Shown here: positions 57,121-64,000 of the stretch, one piece after another
How the letters are laid out: every line of letters starts with the position of its first letter
Position numbering within the stretch: position 1 is the first letter of the stretch
Origin: Pelagibius sp. Alg239-R121
Lineage (GTDB): Bacteria > Pseudomonadota > Alphaproteobacteria > Kiloniellales > Kiloniellaceae
DNA: 64,000 bases
Direction of reading: 5' to 3'
Assembly (NCBI RefSeq): GCF_947331435.1
Contig: NZ_CAMZOF010000003.1
Location: 372,001 to 436,000, forward strand
The notes under the pieces: model-generated
What the model was told of the DNA's origin: nothing
The model's input: only the letters and a program-made list of their open reading frames with translations
Database searches by the model: none
Position numbers and translations under genes: made by a program

Positions 57121-57534
57121 GCAACGTCTCCCAGTTTCATTGAGCTTTCGACCTTATGGCCTATGTTTGTGGTATCGGTACTATGTTTTATCTGATTTCA
57201 GGCCGCGCGCGCGCTTCTGTCAATCATTCAGGTAAAACGCGGTGAAATCGCACAGAATCTTGGGGGGATTCCTTCGATTAAGTGATTAAAGTAATACAAA
57301 ATACTACATTTCCGCCAATCGGCGTACCGTGCTATTCTGCCGGTGCAGACACAAAATGATCACATCCGGTCGGTGTTGTTTGCTTGTAGGGGTAATGTAC
57401 TGCTTTGAGGCAACTCAGGTAGGAAACGAGCTTTTGACCCCGATTTAGGCAGGTAATACGGACAGGGATGTTGAATCGAAGTATAGACAGGCGACAGAAG
57501 TAGGTCTTCGAGACCGAAAGTCGAGAATTTGAAT
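57121..57534. other. Divergent intergenic region potF / lipoprotein operon
   Basis: The 414 bases are AT-richer than the flanks, especially 57280-57320, and should hold divergent promoters. I see no convincing operator, RNA or gene in it. Confidence 0.5.
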
Positions 57535-58227
57535 ATGATTCGTCCTTGGGCCGTTGCGGGGCCGGTTTTTCTGGTGGTTTCCGGTTGTGCTCAACTCGAT
57601 CCACCGGCTCCAGATCCGGAAGAAGTACAGGCTTCGGTCGAGTCCGACTCGACCGTACCTATTGATCTGACCGAACCGGAGGCGATGGAAGAGGCGGTTG
57701 AAGTAAAGCCGCCACCGCCACTGCCACGCCGAAAACCCGAGTCTGCACCAGAACCTGAAACGGTTGAGGAGGCAGACCCGGACATGCTGATCGGGTTGGA
57801 CTTTACTGTGACGCGGGCATTGCTGGGTGAGCCCGCTCAACAGACTGAGCAATCTCCGGCGAGAATTTGGACCTATAGCGGTCAAGAGTGCATGCTGAAC
57901 GTCTTTTTCTATCCCAGTGTCGAGGGAGGGGCTTTCCGGCTTCTGACTTATGAAGCGGAAAACGGTGAAAAGGCGAATGAGGGGGCCGAGGCGGCTGAGA
58001 CTGCGGGTACTGCAAACACTGCAGAAGCGCAGACAACTCTGTCAGAAGGGGAAACACAGAGCTCTGAAGAGCAATCTCCCGAGGAGATTTCTGCCTTCAC
58101 CAGGACATGTTTCACCGGTTTGCTGCGTGAAGCGGAGCGCCAACGTGAATCGGAACGTCTGAATCAGGCGCAGAAATCTTCTGAAAGCGGTCAATCACTT
58201 GATAAGGAGCCGCCACAGGCGGAATAG
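57535..58227 (+). CDS. Predicted lipoprotein upstream of a two-component system
   Basis: From ATG 57535 the 230-residue product has a lipoprotein signal (MIRPWAVAGPVFLVVSGCAQ) with the lipobox Cys in VSGC. A Pro/Glu-rich linker follows, then a small domain with LIGLDFTVTRALLGEPAQQ and IWTYSGQECMLNVFFYPSVEGG, and a long acidic, Gln/Glu/Ala-rich C-terminus. The small domain resembles bacterial lipoproteins that monitor the envelope, but no named family is certain. It is 3 bases from the response regulator gene, so it may be the sensing partner of the kinase. Confidence 0.82.
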   Translation: MIRPWAVAGPVFLVVSGCAQLDPPAPDPEEVQASVESDSTVPIDLTEPEAMEEAVEVKPPPPLPRRKPESAPEPETVEEADPDMLIGLDFTVTRALLGEPAQQTEQSPARIWTYSGQECMLNVFFYPSVEGGAFRLLTYEAENGEKANEGAEAAETAGTANTAEAQTTLSEGETQSSEEQSPEEISAFTRTCFTGLLREAERQRESERLNQAQKSSESGQSLDKEPPQAE

Positions 58228-58230
58228 CGA

Positions 58231-59022
58231 ATGGGGCAACCAATGGTTATTGAGGCAACTTACCCAAGAGTTGTCATCGTAGACGACGACGATCTGTTTC
58301 GTGAGTCGCTTGGATTAAATCTTGCGGAGGAAGGTTACGAGGTCATCGATTTTCCAAGCGGCGATTCGGCGCTCAGCTATTTGCTGAATGAAGAAGCGGC
58401 CGACGCGATCCTGCTGGATTGGCGTATGCCGGGACTGGATGGCCTTGCCGTGTTGCGTCGGCTGCGCGAAGCGCGCTTGCAAACGCCGGTCATCTTTCTG
58501 ACCATGCTGAGCGACGAGATCTATGAGGAAGCGGCCCTGAAGTGGGGGGCGGTCGACTTCATCGACAAATCCCGGCGCTTGCCGATTATTCTGCAGCGGC
58601 TCAAGATTATCACTGAGGGCGCAAAACCTTCGGCCACGCAGGTTGGAGAAGGCGAAGATTCTGCCGCCGGTTTCAAGCGTGGTCCCTTGGAGTTACGCGA
58701 CGACATCAATCGGGCCTTCTGGAACGATCAGCAGATCGATCTGACTTTGACCGAGTTCGCAATCGTACGCTTTCTGGCAACCCAGGCCGGTGGTGATGTC
58801 TCCTATCGTCAGATTTACGATATTGTGCACGGCAAGGACTTCGTAGCGGGCTACGGAACTGACGGTTTCAGGGCAAACGTGCGTTCGTTCATTAAGCGGA
58901 TTCGCAAGAAATTCCGCGACGTAGACGACGGTTTTGACAGAATTGAGAATTACCCGGGATTCGGCTATCGCTGGCGTGACGAAGAAGGTGAGACCACGTC
59001 CGGGGTTTACGGAGCGGGCTGA
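58231..59022 (+). CDS. Response regulator with winged-helix output domain (ChvI/OmpR type)
   Basis: The 263-residue protein has a receiver domain (VVIVDDDDLFRESLGLNL, phospho-acceptor Asp63 in ILLDWRMPGLDG, Lys in VDFIDKS) and an OmpR-type DNA-binding domain ending with ENYPGFGYRWRD. The output domain resembles ChvI of alphaproteobacteria. It is followed 2 bases later by its histidine kinase gene. Confidence 0.93.
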   Translation: MGQPMVIEATYPRVVIVDDDDLFRESLGLNLAEEGYEVIDFPSGDSALSYLLNEEAADAILLDWRMPGLDGLAVLRRLREARLQTPVIFLTMLSDEIYEEAALKWGAVDFIDKSRRLPIILQRLKIITEGAKPSATQVGEGEDSAAGFKRGPLELRDDINRAFWNDQQIDLTLTEFAIVRFLATQAGGDVSYRQIYDIVHGKDFVAGYGTDGFRANVRSFIKRIRKKFRDVDDGFDRIENYPGFGYRWRDEEGETTSGVYGAG

Positions 59023-59024
59023 TC

Positions 59025-60620
59025 ATGGCGCGGGTGGAAGAGGCGCCCATGCTTGCGGGCGTGCCGTCTAAGCGGCCGTCGTCGCTATGGCGCCTGTTTC
59101 ACTCGATCGTCGGCAAATTCATCCTACTGCTCATTGTTTTCGTGACCGTTCCGGTCATGCTCTATTCCGAGTTTCGGCAAGCCGATCAGGACCGCCAAAC
59201 TCTGATCCTCAAGAGTGTGCGCGAACAGGGCCGTATCATTGCGGAGAGCCTTCGCCCATTGGTCGAACGCGAAGGGCCTTCGCCTCTGCCCGAACTCAAT
59301 CGGGAAGTAAAGCGTTACGCCACCTCTCAAAGCGGTGTGAAGGTGTTGTTTCGCCCGGCCGAGGAAGCCCGGGCGCAGGCCTTCTATTTTGTGGCGGCTG
59401 AGCCTACTTTAGCGGCCGCGGAGCTGGCGCGGGAACGTGACAGCCTCGTTGAACGCGGCGTGTTCGACAATCTGGTTCAAAGTTGTCAGGTGGAATCACC
59501 GATCGCGCTGCGACATCAACGGCCGAGCGGCAAGGAAGAGCTTCTGACGTCGATCACGGCGATCACGACAAATGCAGGCTGCTGGGCGATCATTACGACC
59601 CACTCGACGGGTGCATTTTTGGGGACGTCGATTGGGCAGCCCTATTGGAAGACTCTGGAAGTCCGTCTTGCCGCTGTCATCTATCTGGCGATGGCGGCCC
59701 TTACAATAGGACTGTTTTTCAGTATTTGGCGCGGATTGATGAGCTTCCGCGACCTGGCCCGCGATATTCGAATTGGCCGACTGGAAGGTGCGAACTTCTC
59801 GGTTCAGAATAAAGTGCCGGAGTTGACGCTGGTGGCGGAGGAATTCGACCGAATGACTTCTTCACTCCAGAATTCGGCTGACAGCATTCGTCTGGCTGCC
59901 GAGGACAATGCCCATGCCTTTAAAACCCCGATTGCGATCATGCGCCAATCATTGGAGCCCTTGAAACGGATTGTTCCCTCGGACAATCCTCGAGGGCAAA
60001 GAGCGCTGGATGTGATCGAGGAATCGGTCGACAGGTTGGATCATCTGGTCGCCAGTGCCCGCCGACTCGACCAGGCGACCGCAGAACTGTTGGATCCTCC
60101 ACGGCATGCGGTCGATTTATCGCAATTGGTCGAACGTATGCTGGCGGCCTATGTCAATACCTTCGACAGCCGAAGCATCGTTCTAGAGACCAAAATTACC
60201 AAGGGTGTCATCGTTCGGGCGGGCGAAGATCTTTTGGAGACCGTGATCGAAAACGTTATCGATAACGCGATTGAGGCGTCGCCGCGCGGTACTACGGTCG
60301 TTGTTGAATTGGATCGTGAGCAATCCTGGGGCCGGTTGATTGTTCGCGACCGTGGACCTGGCGTACCTTCCGGTGATTTAGAACGGATCTTCGAGCGCTA
60401 CGTGTCGCTTCGGCCGCAGCAATTGCCGCCTCCGGTGGGTACCGGAACGACCGTGAGTGAAAGACATTCAACCGCAGATACCGAAGAGCATAGCCCTCAT
60501 TTGGGAATCGGTCTTTGGATCGTCCGGCGGAACCTTCAGGCGATCGGGGGCGATGTACGGGCGGAAAACCGCAAAGATGGTGGGCTTTCGATGATTCTAC
60601 GCTTACCTGTCGCCGGATAA
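59025..60620 (+). CDS. Membrane sensor histidine kinase with non-acidic H-box
   Basis: The 531-residue kinase has two membrane segments (about 31-47 and 213-234) enclosing a periplasmic sensor domain, a HAMP-like region, and an H-box with His297 in EDNAHAFKTPIAI. The residue after the His is Ala, not the usual Glu/Asp; PhoQ similarly has HSLKTP. The ATPase has the N box (VIENVIDNAIEAS), a DRGPGVP G1 box and GIGLWIVRRN. It is probably the partner of the upstream response regulator, in a ChvG/ChvI-like position. Confidence 0.92.
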   Translation: MARVEEAPMLAGVPSKRPSSLWRLFHSIVGKFILLLIVFVTVPVMLYSEFRQADQDRQTLILKSVREQGRIIAESLRPLVEREGPSPLPELNREVKRYATSQSGVKVLFRPAEEARAQAFYFVAAEPTLAAAELARERDSLVERGVFDNLVQSCQVESPIALRHQRPSGKEELLTSITAITTNAGCWAIITTHSTGAFLGTSIGQPYWKTLEVRLAAVIYLAMAALTIGLFFSIWRGLMSFRDLARDIRIGRLEGANFSVQNKVPELTLVAEEFDRMTSSLQNSADSIRLAAEDNAHAFKTPIAIMRQSLEPLKRIVPSDNPRGQRALDVIEESVDRLDHLVASARRLDQATAELLDPPRHAVDLSQLVERMLAAYVNTFDSRSIVLETKITKGVIVRAGEDLLETVIENVIDNAIEASPRGTTVVVELDREQSWGRLIVRDRGPGVPSGDLERIFERYVSLRPQQLPPPVGTGTTVSERHSTADTEEHSPHLGIGLWIVRRNLQAIGGDVRAENRKDGGLSMILRLPVAG

Positions 60621-60812
60621 AATCTCTTCTTCAGAAGTAGGCCGGTAGCAATTTGTTAACGATGATTAATTCGTGTGCCAGCCGTGACACAACTTTCGGA
60701 GGCAGGGTGACACACAATTCGCACACCTATCAGTTTCATGTGGACGCTAGAATTCCTACGTAGAGTCGGGACATCCCCCGGTTGGTAATTTGAAGTAGGG
60801 ATTTTGGTCAAA

Positions 60813-61298
60813 ATGACGGTCGCACTGGCGGAAGCTTTTAAGACGGAAACAGCCGATTTCACCGGACTTAACTACGACGGTACGGGTTTGTTTCTCTGCG
60901 ATCTTGAGGCGACATTGCGCCGCTTGCGCGGTATCAGGCTGCGTCTGACTTTATCCAGAATTGATTTTCCGCTCGGCCGGGAAGCGACGCTGGAGATGGC
61001 TGCGGCTGTTGACGATCCTTCGCTCATTGCCGGTTACGATGCCTGTGGCCGGCTCCTGATTCTCTACCTTGGCCCGCGTCCTGAAGGCACGAGAGGTGAT
61101 GCTGTTGCCTTCACGACCATTATGTCGAAGTTACGTTCGGCGCTGGCGCGCGACGGTCGTCCTGTCGATATCGAGGGAGGCCGGATCGTAACGTTGCATG
61201 GCTGGTCTGATGCACTTGCCGACTCCAAATCGATGCTGCGGGAGCTTGATCAGGTCCCAGTCATTCCCTTGGCGGCGGTAATGGCGCACGCGGCCTAA
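60813..61298 (+). CDS. Unrecognised protein downstream of the sensor kinase
   Basis: I do not recognise this 161-residue protein (ATG 60813; TTG 60804 is an alternative with a TAGGG upstream). It has no signal peptide or membrane segment. The composition is normal for the genome and it contains regular strand-like parts such as IRLRLTLSRIDFPLG and GRLLILYLGPRP. A gap of 192 bases separates it from the kinase gene, and it converges with the MATE gene 31 bases away. Confidence 0.7.
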   Translation: MTVALAEAFKTETADFTGLNYDGTGLFLCDLEATLRRLRGIRLRLTLSRIDFPLGREATLEMAAAVDDPSLIAGYDACGRLLILYLGPRPEGTRGDAVAFTTIMSKLRSALARDGRPVDIEGGRIVTLHGWSDALADSKSMLRELDQVPVIPLAAVMAHAA

Positions 61299-61329
61299 AA
61301 CGCGCCGCTTATTCCCAAAATTGAAGCTT

Positions 61330-62673
61330 TTACAGCACCGGGTTTCGCCCTGGTGCTGAAATGCTGCGCTCCAGGGCAGGATAGGCGACGGCCAGGGTTA
61401 CGGCGCGCGCAACCATGAATATCATGAAAGCCAGCCAGAGGCCGTGATTCCCCATCGCGGGGATCAAGAGATAGCCGGCAGCCAGAAAAACCAGGAGCGA
61501 GGCCACCATTGCATTGCGCATGGCTGCGGTTCGTGTTGCTCCGATAAACAGTCCGTCGAGCAGGAAGCTCGGTGCGGAAAGCGCCGGGGAAGCGATCATC
61601 CATGGTAAATAAATGAGCGCAGCGGCGATCACGGCGTCAATGTCCGTGAAAAGGCCAATAATCTGTGCGCCAAAGACGGCATAGGCGACGGAAATTAACA
61701 ACGTGCTGATAATCGTCAGACGGGTTGCCGACAAAACAATGCGCCTGAAAGCGGAACGGTCCCGGGCACCGACCGCGCCACCGCCGAGAATCTCCGCGGC
61801 ATGGGCAAAACCGTCCAGTCCATGGGCAAGAAACTGTTGAAGATTGATCAGGATCGCATTGGCGGCCAGCAGCGTGTCGCTCATGGCTGCGCTCTGAGCG
61901 GTGAAGATACTGGTTGCCATGATTAAGCAGAGGTTGCGAACGAAGATATCTCGATTGACCCGAAAAAGCGCGACCAGGCGATCTCGACGCCAGACGATCG
62001 GCCAGTTCCAGGTACCGCCGACACTGTGCAAACTGCGATAGACGATTGCCAATCCGACCAGGGTACCGGCGATCTCGGCAAGTAATGTGGCCACGGCCAC
62101 GCCTTCGACACCCCAACCCAGTTCCAGGACAAAAAAGAGATCCAGCAGGATGTTCAGCAGATTGACAGTGATTTGGGTCGCCATCGCAGCCCATGGACGC
62201 TGCAATCCAAGCAACCAGCCGGTGATACCGTATTGCAGCAATGTTGCCGGCGCGCTCCATATTCGGATCTCGTAATAGGTTTTCGCGAAGGCCGTGACGT
62301 CCTGGCTGGCGTCAATCAGAGGAAATACCAGTGCGGCGATTGGTGCTTGTAGAAGAATCAGGAGGGCGCCGAGGCCGGCACCGAGGGCCAGGGGGCGGAT
62401 CAAGGCGGCCCGCAGTTCGATGGCATCGTCGGCGCCAAAGGCCTGGGCGGCGAAGCCCGTCGTGCCCATGCGCAGAAACCCGAAGCCCCAAAGAAGAAAT
62501 CCGAAGATGATGGCGCCGACTGCCACACCGCCTATATAGGCGGCGTCCGGCAAGTGCCCCATCACGGCAGTATCCACGGCCCCGAGAAGTGGGGTCGAAA
62601 GGTTGGTTACGATGATCGGCCATGCCAGGGCCCAGACTCGAACCGGGGTTTCTGATGCGGTGCTTTTTACCAC
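61330..62673 (-). CDS. MATE family efflux transporter
   Basis: The 447-residue protein has about 12 membrane segments in two similar halves and the DinF-type MATE motifs: VWALAWPIIVTNLSTPLLG, DTAVMGHLPDAAYIGGVAVG and FGFLRMGTTGFAAQAFGADD. MATE proteins export cationic drugs or metabolites by Na+ or H+ coupling. It diverges from the DUF1611 gene with 247 bases between. Confidence 0.94.
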   Translation of the reverse strand: MVKSTASETPVRVWALAWPIIVTNLSTPLLGAVDTAVMGHLPDAAYIGGVAVGAIIFGFLLWGFGFLRMGTTGFAAQAFGADDAIELRAALIRPLALGAGLGALLILLQAPIAALVFPLIDASQDVTAFAKTYYEIRIWSAPATLLQYGITGWLLGLQRPWAAMATQITVNLLNILLDLFFVLELGWGVEGVAVATLLAEIAGTLVGLAIVYRSLHSVGGTWNWPIVWRRDRLVALFRVNRDIFVRNLCLIMATSIFTAQSAAMSDTLLAANAILINLQQFLAHGLDGFAHAAEILGGGAVGARDRSAFRRIVLSATRLTIISTLLISVAYAVFGAQIIGLFTDIDAVIAAALIYLPWMIASPALSAPSFLLDGLFIGATRTAAMRNAMVASLLVFLAAGYLLIPAMGNHGLWLAFMIFMVARAVTLAVAYPALERSISAPGRNPVL

Positions 62674-62920
62674 GTTGGGTTCCTGCAGAACTGCGCGCGC
62701 CTGCCTTCGAATCGTAAGGTATGGAGTAGAGGCGACGGGGCAGCGGCGATCAGCCCGGTGCGGCGGGATACTATTGATCTTTGTTTATCGCAGCAAGAAA
62801 CAGACCCCGGGCTTGCAAAGAGGGGGGTGTTTTCGGCAACATGCCGCGCCTGCGGCCCGCGACGACGTCGCGAGACGCCGACGGGTTTCGTACAACATCG
62901 TAACTTGCGGTATCACACAG

Positions 62921-63919
62921 ATGGACATTCAGCATCCCTATCTCATGTTCCTCGGCGACGCGCCGGACCGGCTTGCCGCCAAGACGGCGCAGGGAGTCGC
63001 TGACTGGCGCCCGGAATGGTGTCTTGGTCAGTTCCGAATGGCTGGGTGCAACGCCGATCTCCAATTGCCGGACATGACCATGGAGCAAGCGGCAGAAGCC
63101 GGGCTCAAGACCGTGATTGTAGGGGTCGCCAATCGGGGTGGCGTGATCTCGGAAGCCTGGATCGAAGTCTTAGTGCAGGCGCTTGAACTGGGTATGGATA
63201 TCGCCTCCGGGCTTCACAGTCGTCTGAGCGAAGTGCCTGCACTGCAGGAAGCGGCTGAACGTCACGGCCGTTCGCTGTTTGATGTTCGTCACCCGCGAGA
63301 GAATTTTTCTGTAGCCTCAGGTAAGAAACGGTCCGGGAAGCGTGTGCTCGCGGTTGGAACAGATTGCTCCGTCGGCAAAATGTACACCACTCTGGCAATG
63401 GAAAAGGAAATGCGGGCGCGGGGCTGGAATGCGGATTTTCGCGCAACCGGTCAGACCGGCATCTTCATTGCAGGCAGCGGCGTTTCGATCGATGCGGTGG
63501 TTGCCGACTTCATCTCGGGTTCCGTGGAATCCATCAGCCCGGAAAACGATCCAGATCATTGGGATTTGATCGAGGGACAGGGCTCCCTGTTTCACGCTTC
63601 CTTTGCCGGCGTCAGCCTTGGTCTGCTGCACGGTGCCCAGGCCGATGCCCTGATCCTGTGCCATGAGCCGACACGCACACATATGCGGGGCTTGCCGGAA
63701 TACCAGTTACCAAGCCTCGAAGATTGTATGGCTGCAAATCTCGCTGCGGCTCATCTGACCAATCCCGACAGTAAATTTGTTGGTATTGCGGTCAATACCT
63801 TCCATATGGCCCCCGATGCAGCAGAGAACTATCTCAAGGAAACCGAAGATCGCCTTGGTTTGCCGGCGGTCGACCCCGTTCGTAATGGTGTCGGGCGGAT
63901 TGTCGATCAATTGAACTGA
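62921..63919 (+). CDS. dgcN: DUF1611 family protein, probable D-glutamate N-acetyltransferase DgcN
   Basis: From ATG 62921 the 332-residue protein shows the DUF1611 architecture: an N-terminal domain (YLMFLGDAPDRLAAKTAQGV), then a P-loop-like GTDCSVGKMYTTLAMEKE (146-163) in the C-terminal domain, and TGQTGIFIAGSGVSID. In marine bacteria DgcN acetylates D-glutamate, and the partner DgcA epimerises the product to N-acetyl-L-glutamate. The longer upstream frame (to 62603) overlaps the MATE gene and lacks family residues. dgcA, if present, lies beyond the right edge. Confidence 0.85.
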   Translation: MDIQHPYLMFLGDAPDRLAAKTAQGVADWRPEWCLGQFRMAGCNADLQLPDMTMEQAAEAGLKTVIVGVANRGGVISEAWIEVLVQALELGMDIASGLHSRLSEVPALQEAAERHGRSLFDVRHPRENFSVASGKKRSGKRVLAVGTDCSVGKMYTTLAMEKEMRARGWNADFRATGQTGIFIAGSGVSIDAVVADFISGSVESISPENDPDHWDLIEGQGSLFHASFAGVSLGLLHGAQADALILCHEPTRTHMRGLPEYQLPSLEDCMAANLAAAHLTNPDSKFVGIAVNTFHMAPDAAENYLKETEDRLGLPAVDPVRNGVGRIVDQLN

Positions 63920-64000
63920 AGCCGCTGGAACGCGATCGCTCCTGGCGGAAACGGTCGGGCACGTGAATCGCCCCGTCACTGAATGAAGTAGAAAAATTGG

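Noticed and set aside
60255-60266. GTTATCGATAAC palindrome inside the sensor kinase gene
   Set aside because: It encodes part of the conserved N box (NVIDNA), so it is a chance match to the operator rather than a regulatory site.
62603-62920. N-terminal extension of the DUF1611 protein
   Set aside because: It overlaps the divergent MATE gene and its residues do not resemble the family; ATG 62921 starts the conserved domain.
1-64000. CRISPR array, rRNA/tRNA genes, insertion sequences
   Set aside because: No regularly spaced repeats, no transposase and no stable-RNA signatures were seen on either strand.

Overview
The window reads as chromosomal DNA of a free-living, probably marine alphaproteobacterium of the Rhodospirillales/Kiloniellales type. 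This is inferred from the protein families: a mitochondrial-type complex I accessory subunit (NDUFA12), a DUF2155 protein, a 1251-residue B12-dependent ribonucleotide reductase, ClpS/ClpA, TRAP and ABC importers for small organic acids and polyamines, amine-oxidising FAD enzymes with folate-binding domains, and a DgcN-type D-glutamate N-acetyltransferase. Composition is moderately GC-rich. The toxin/immunity region near 5.5-6.1 kb looks more AT-rich. No rRNA, tRNA, insertion sequence or CRISPR array was recognised.

Left part (1-18.4 kb), mostly housekeeping: the first codons of a leftward gene at the very edge, a LOG-family protein, clpS-clpA with a strong terminator, then a small accessory island holding a GH-E-type nuclease toxin and its SUFU-family immunity protein. 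After it come a FemAB-like acyltransferase, a periplasmic protein, a glutamine-synthetase-like enzyme with a RidA protein, a DUF4153 membrane protein, nrdJ with a terminator, and the run NDUFA12 - mlaD - small protein - DUF2155.

Middle part (18.4-39.5 kb), catabolism of small acids and amines: a GntR regulator and a giant FAD/Fe-S 2-hydroxyacid dehydrogenase face a rightward run made of a class V (serine-glyoxylate type) aminotransferase, a DctPQM TRAP importer, an enoyl-CoA hydratase-like protein without one expected catalytic Glu, a CaiB/BaiF CoA-transferase, a GlcG/HbpS protein, a D-2-hydroxyacid dehydrogenase and a Gfo/Idh/MocA oxidoreductase. The run looks like a pathway around glyoxylate/hydroxypyruvate with a CoA-thioester stage. 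Its substrate cannot be named from sequence. A LysE exporter, a 25-bp inverted repeat, two tandem FAD amine dehydrogenases under a divergent LysR gene, an Lrp regulator and an NhaC antiporter follow.

Right part: 39.9-49.7 kb is a tetronate (threonate/erythronate) utilisation locus. It has an ABC sugar-type importer, a HAD protein and an Lrp regulator, the leftward genes ltnD-otnK-otnC-otnI, and a divergent LacI regulator. Palindromes of the form G-N-TATCGATA-N-C lie upstream of both the importer and ltnD, so one LacI protein may control both. Next are a GST, an aspartoacylase-like hydrolase, a UDP-glucuronate 4-epimerase and a complete putrescine importer (potFGHI). The end holds a lipoprotein/response regulator/sensor kinase operon with an unusual H-box, an unrecognised protein, a MATE exporter, and the DUF1611/DgcN gene, whose usual partner DgcA would lie beyond the right edge.
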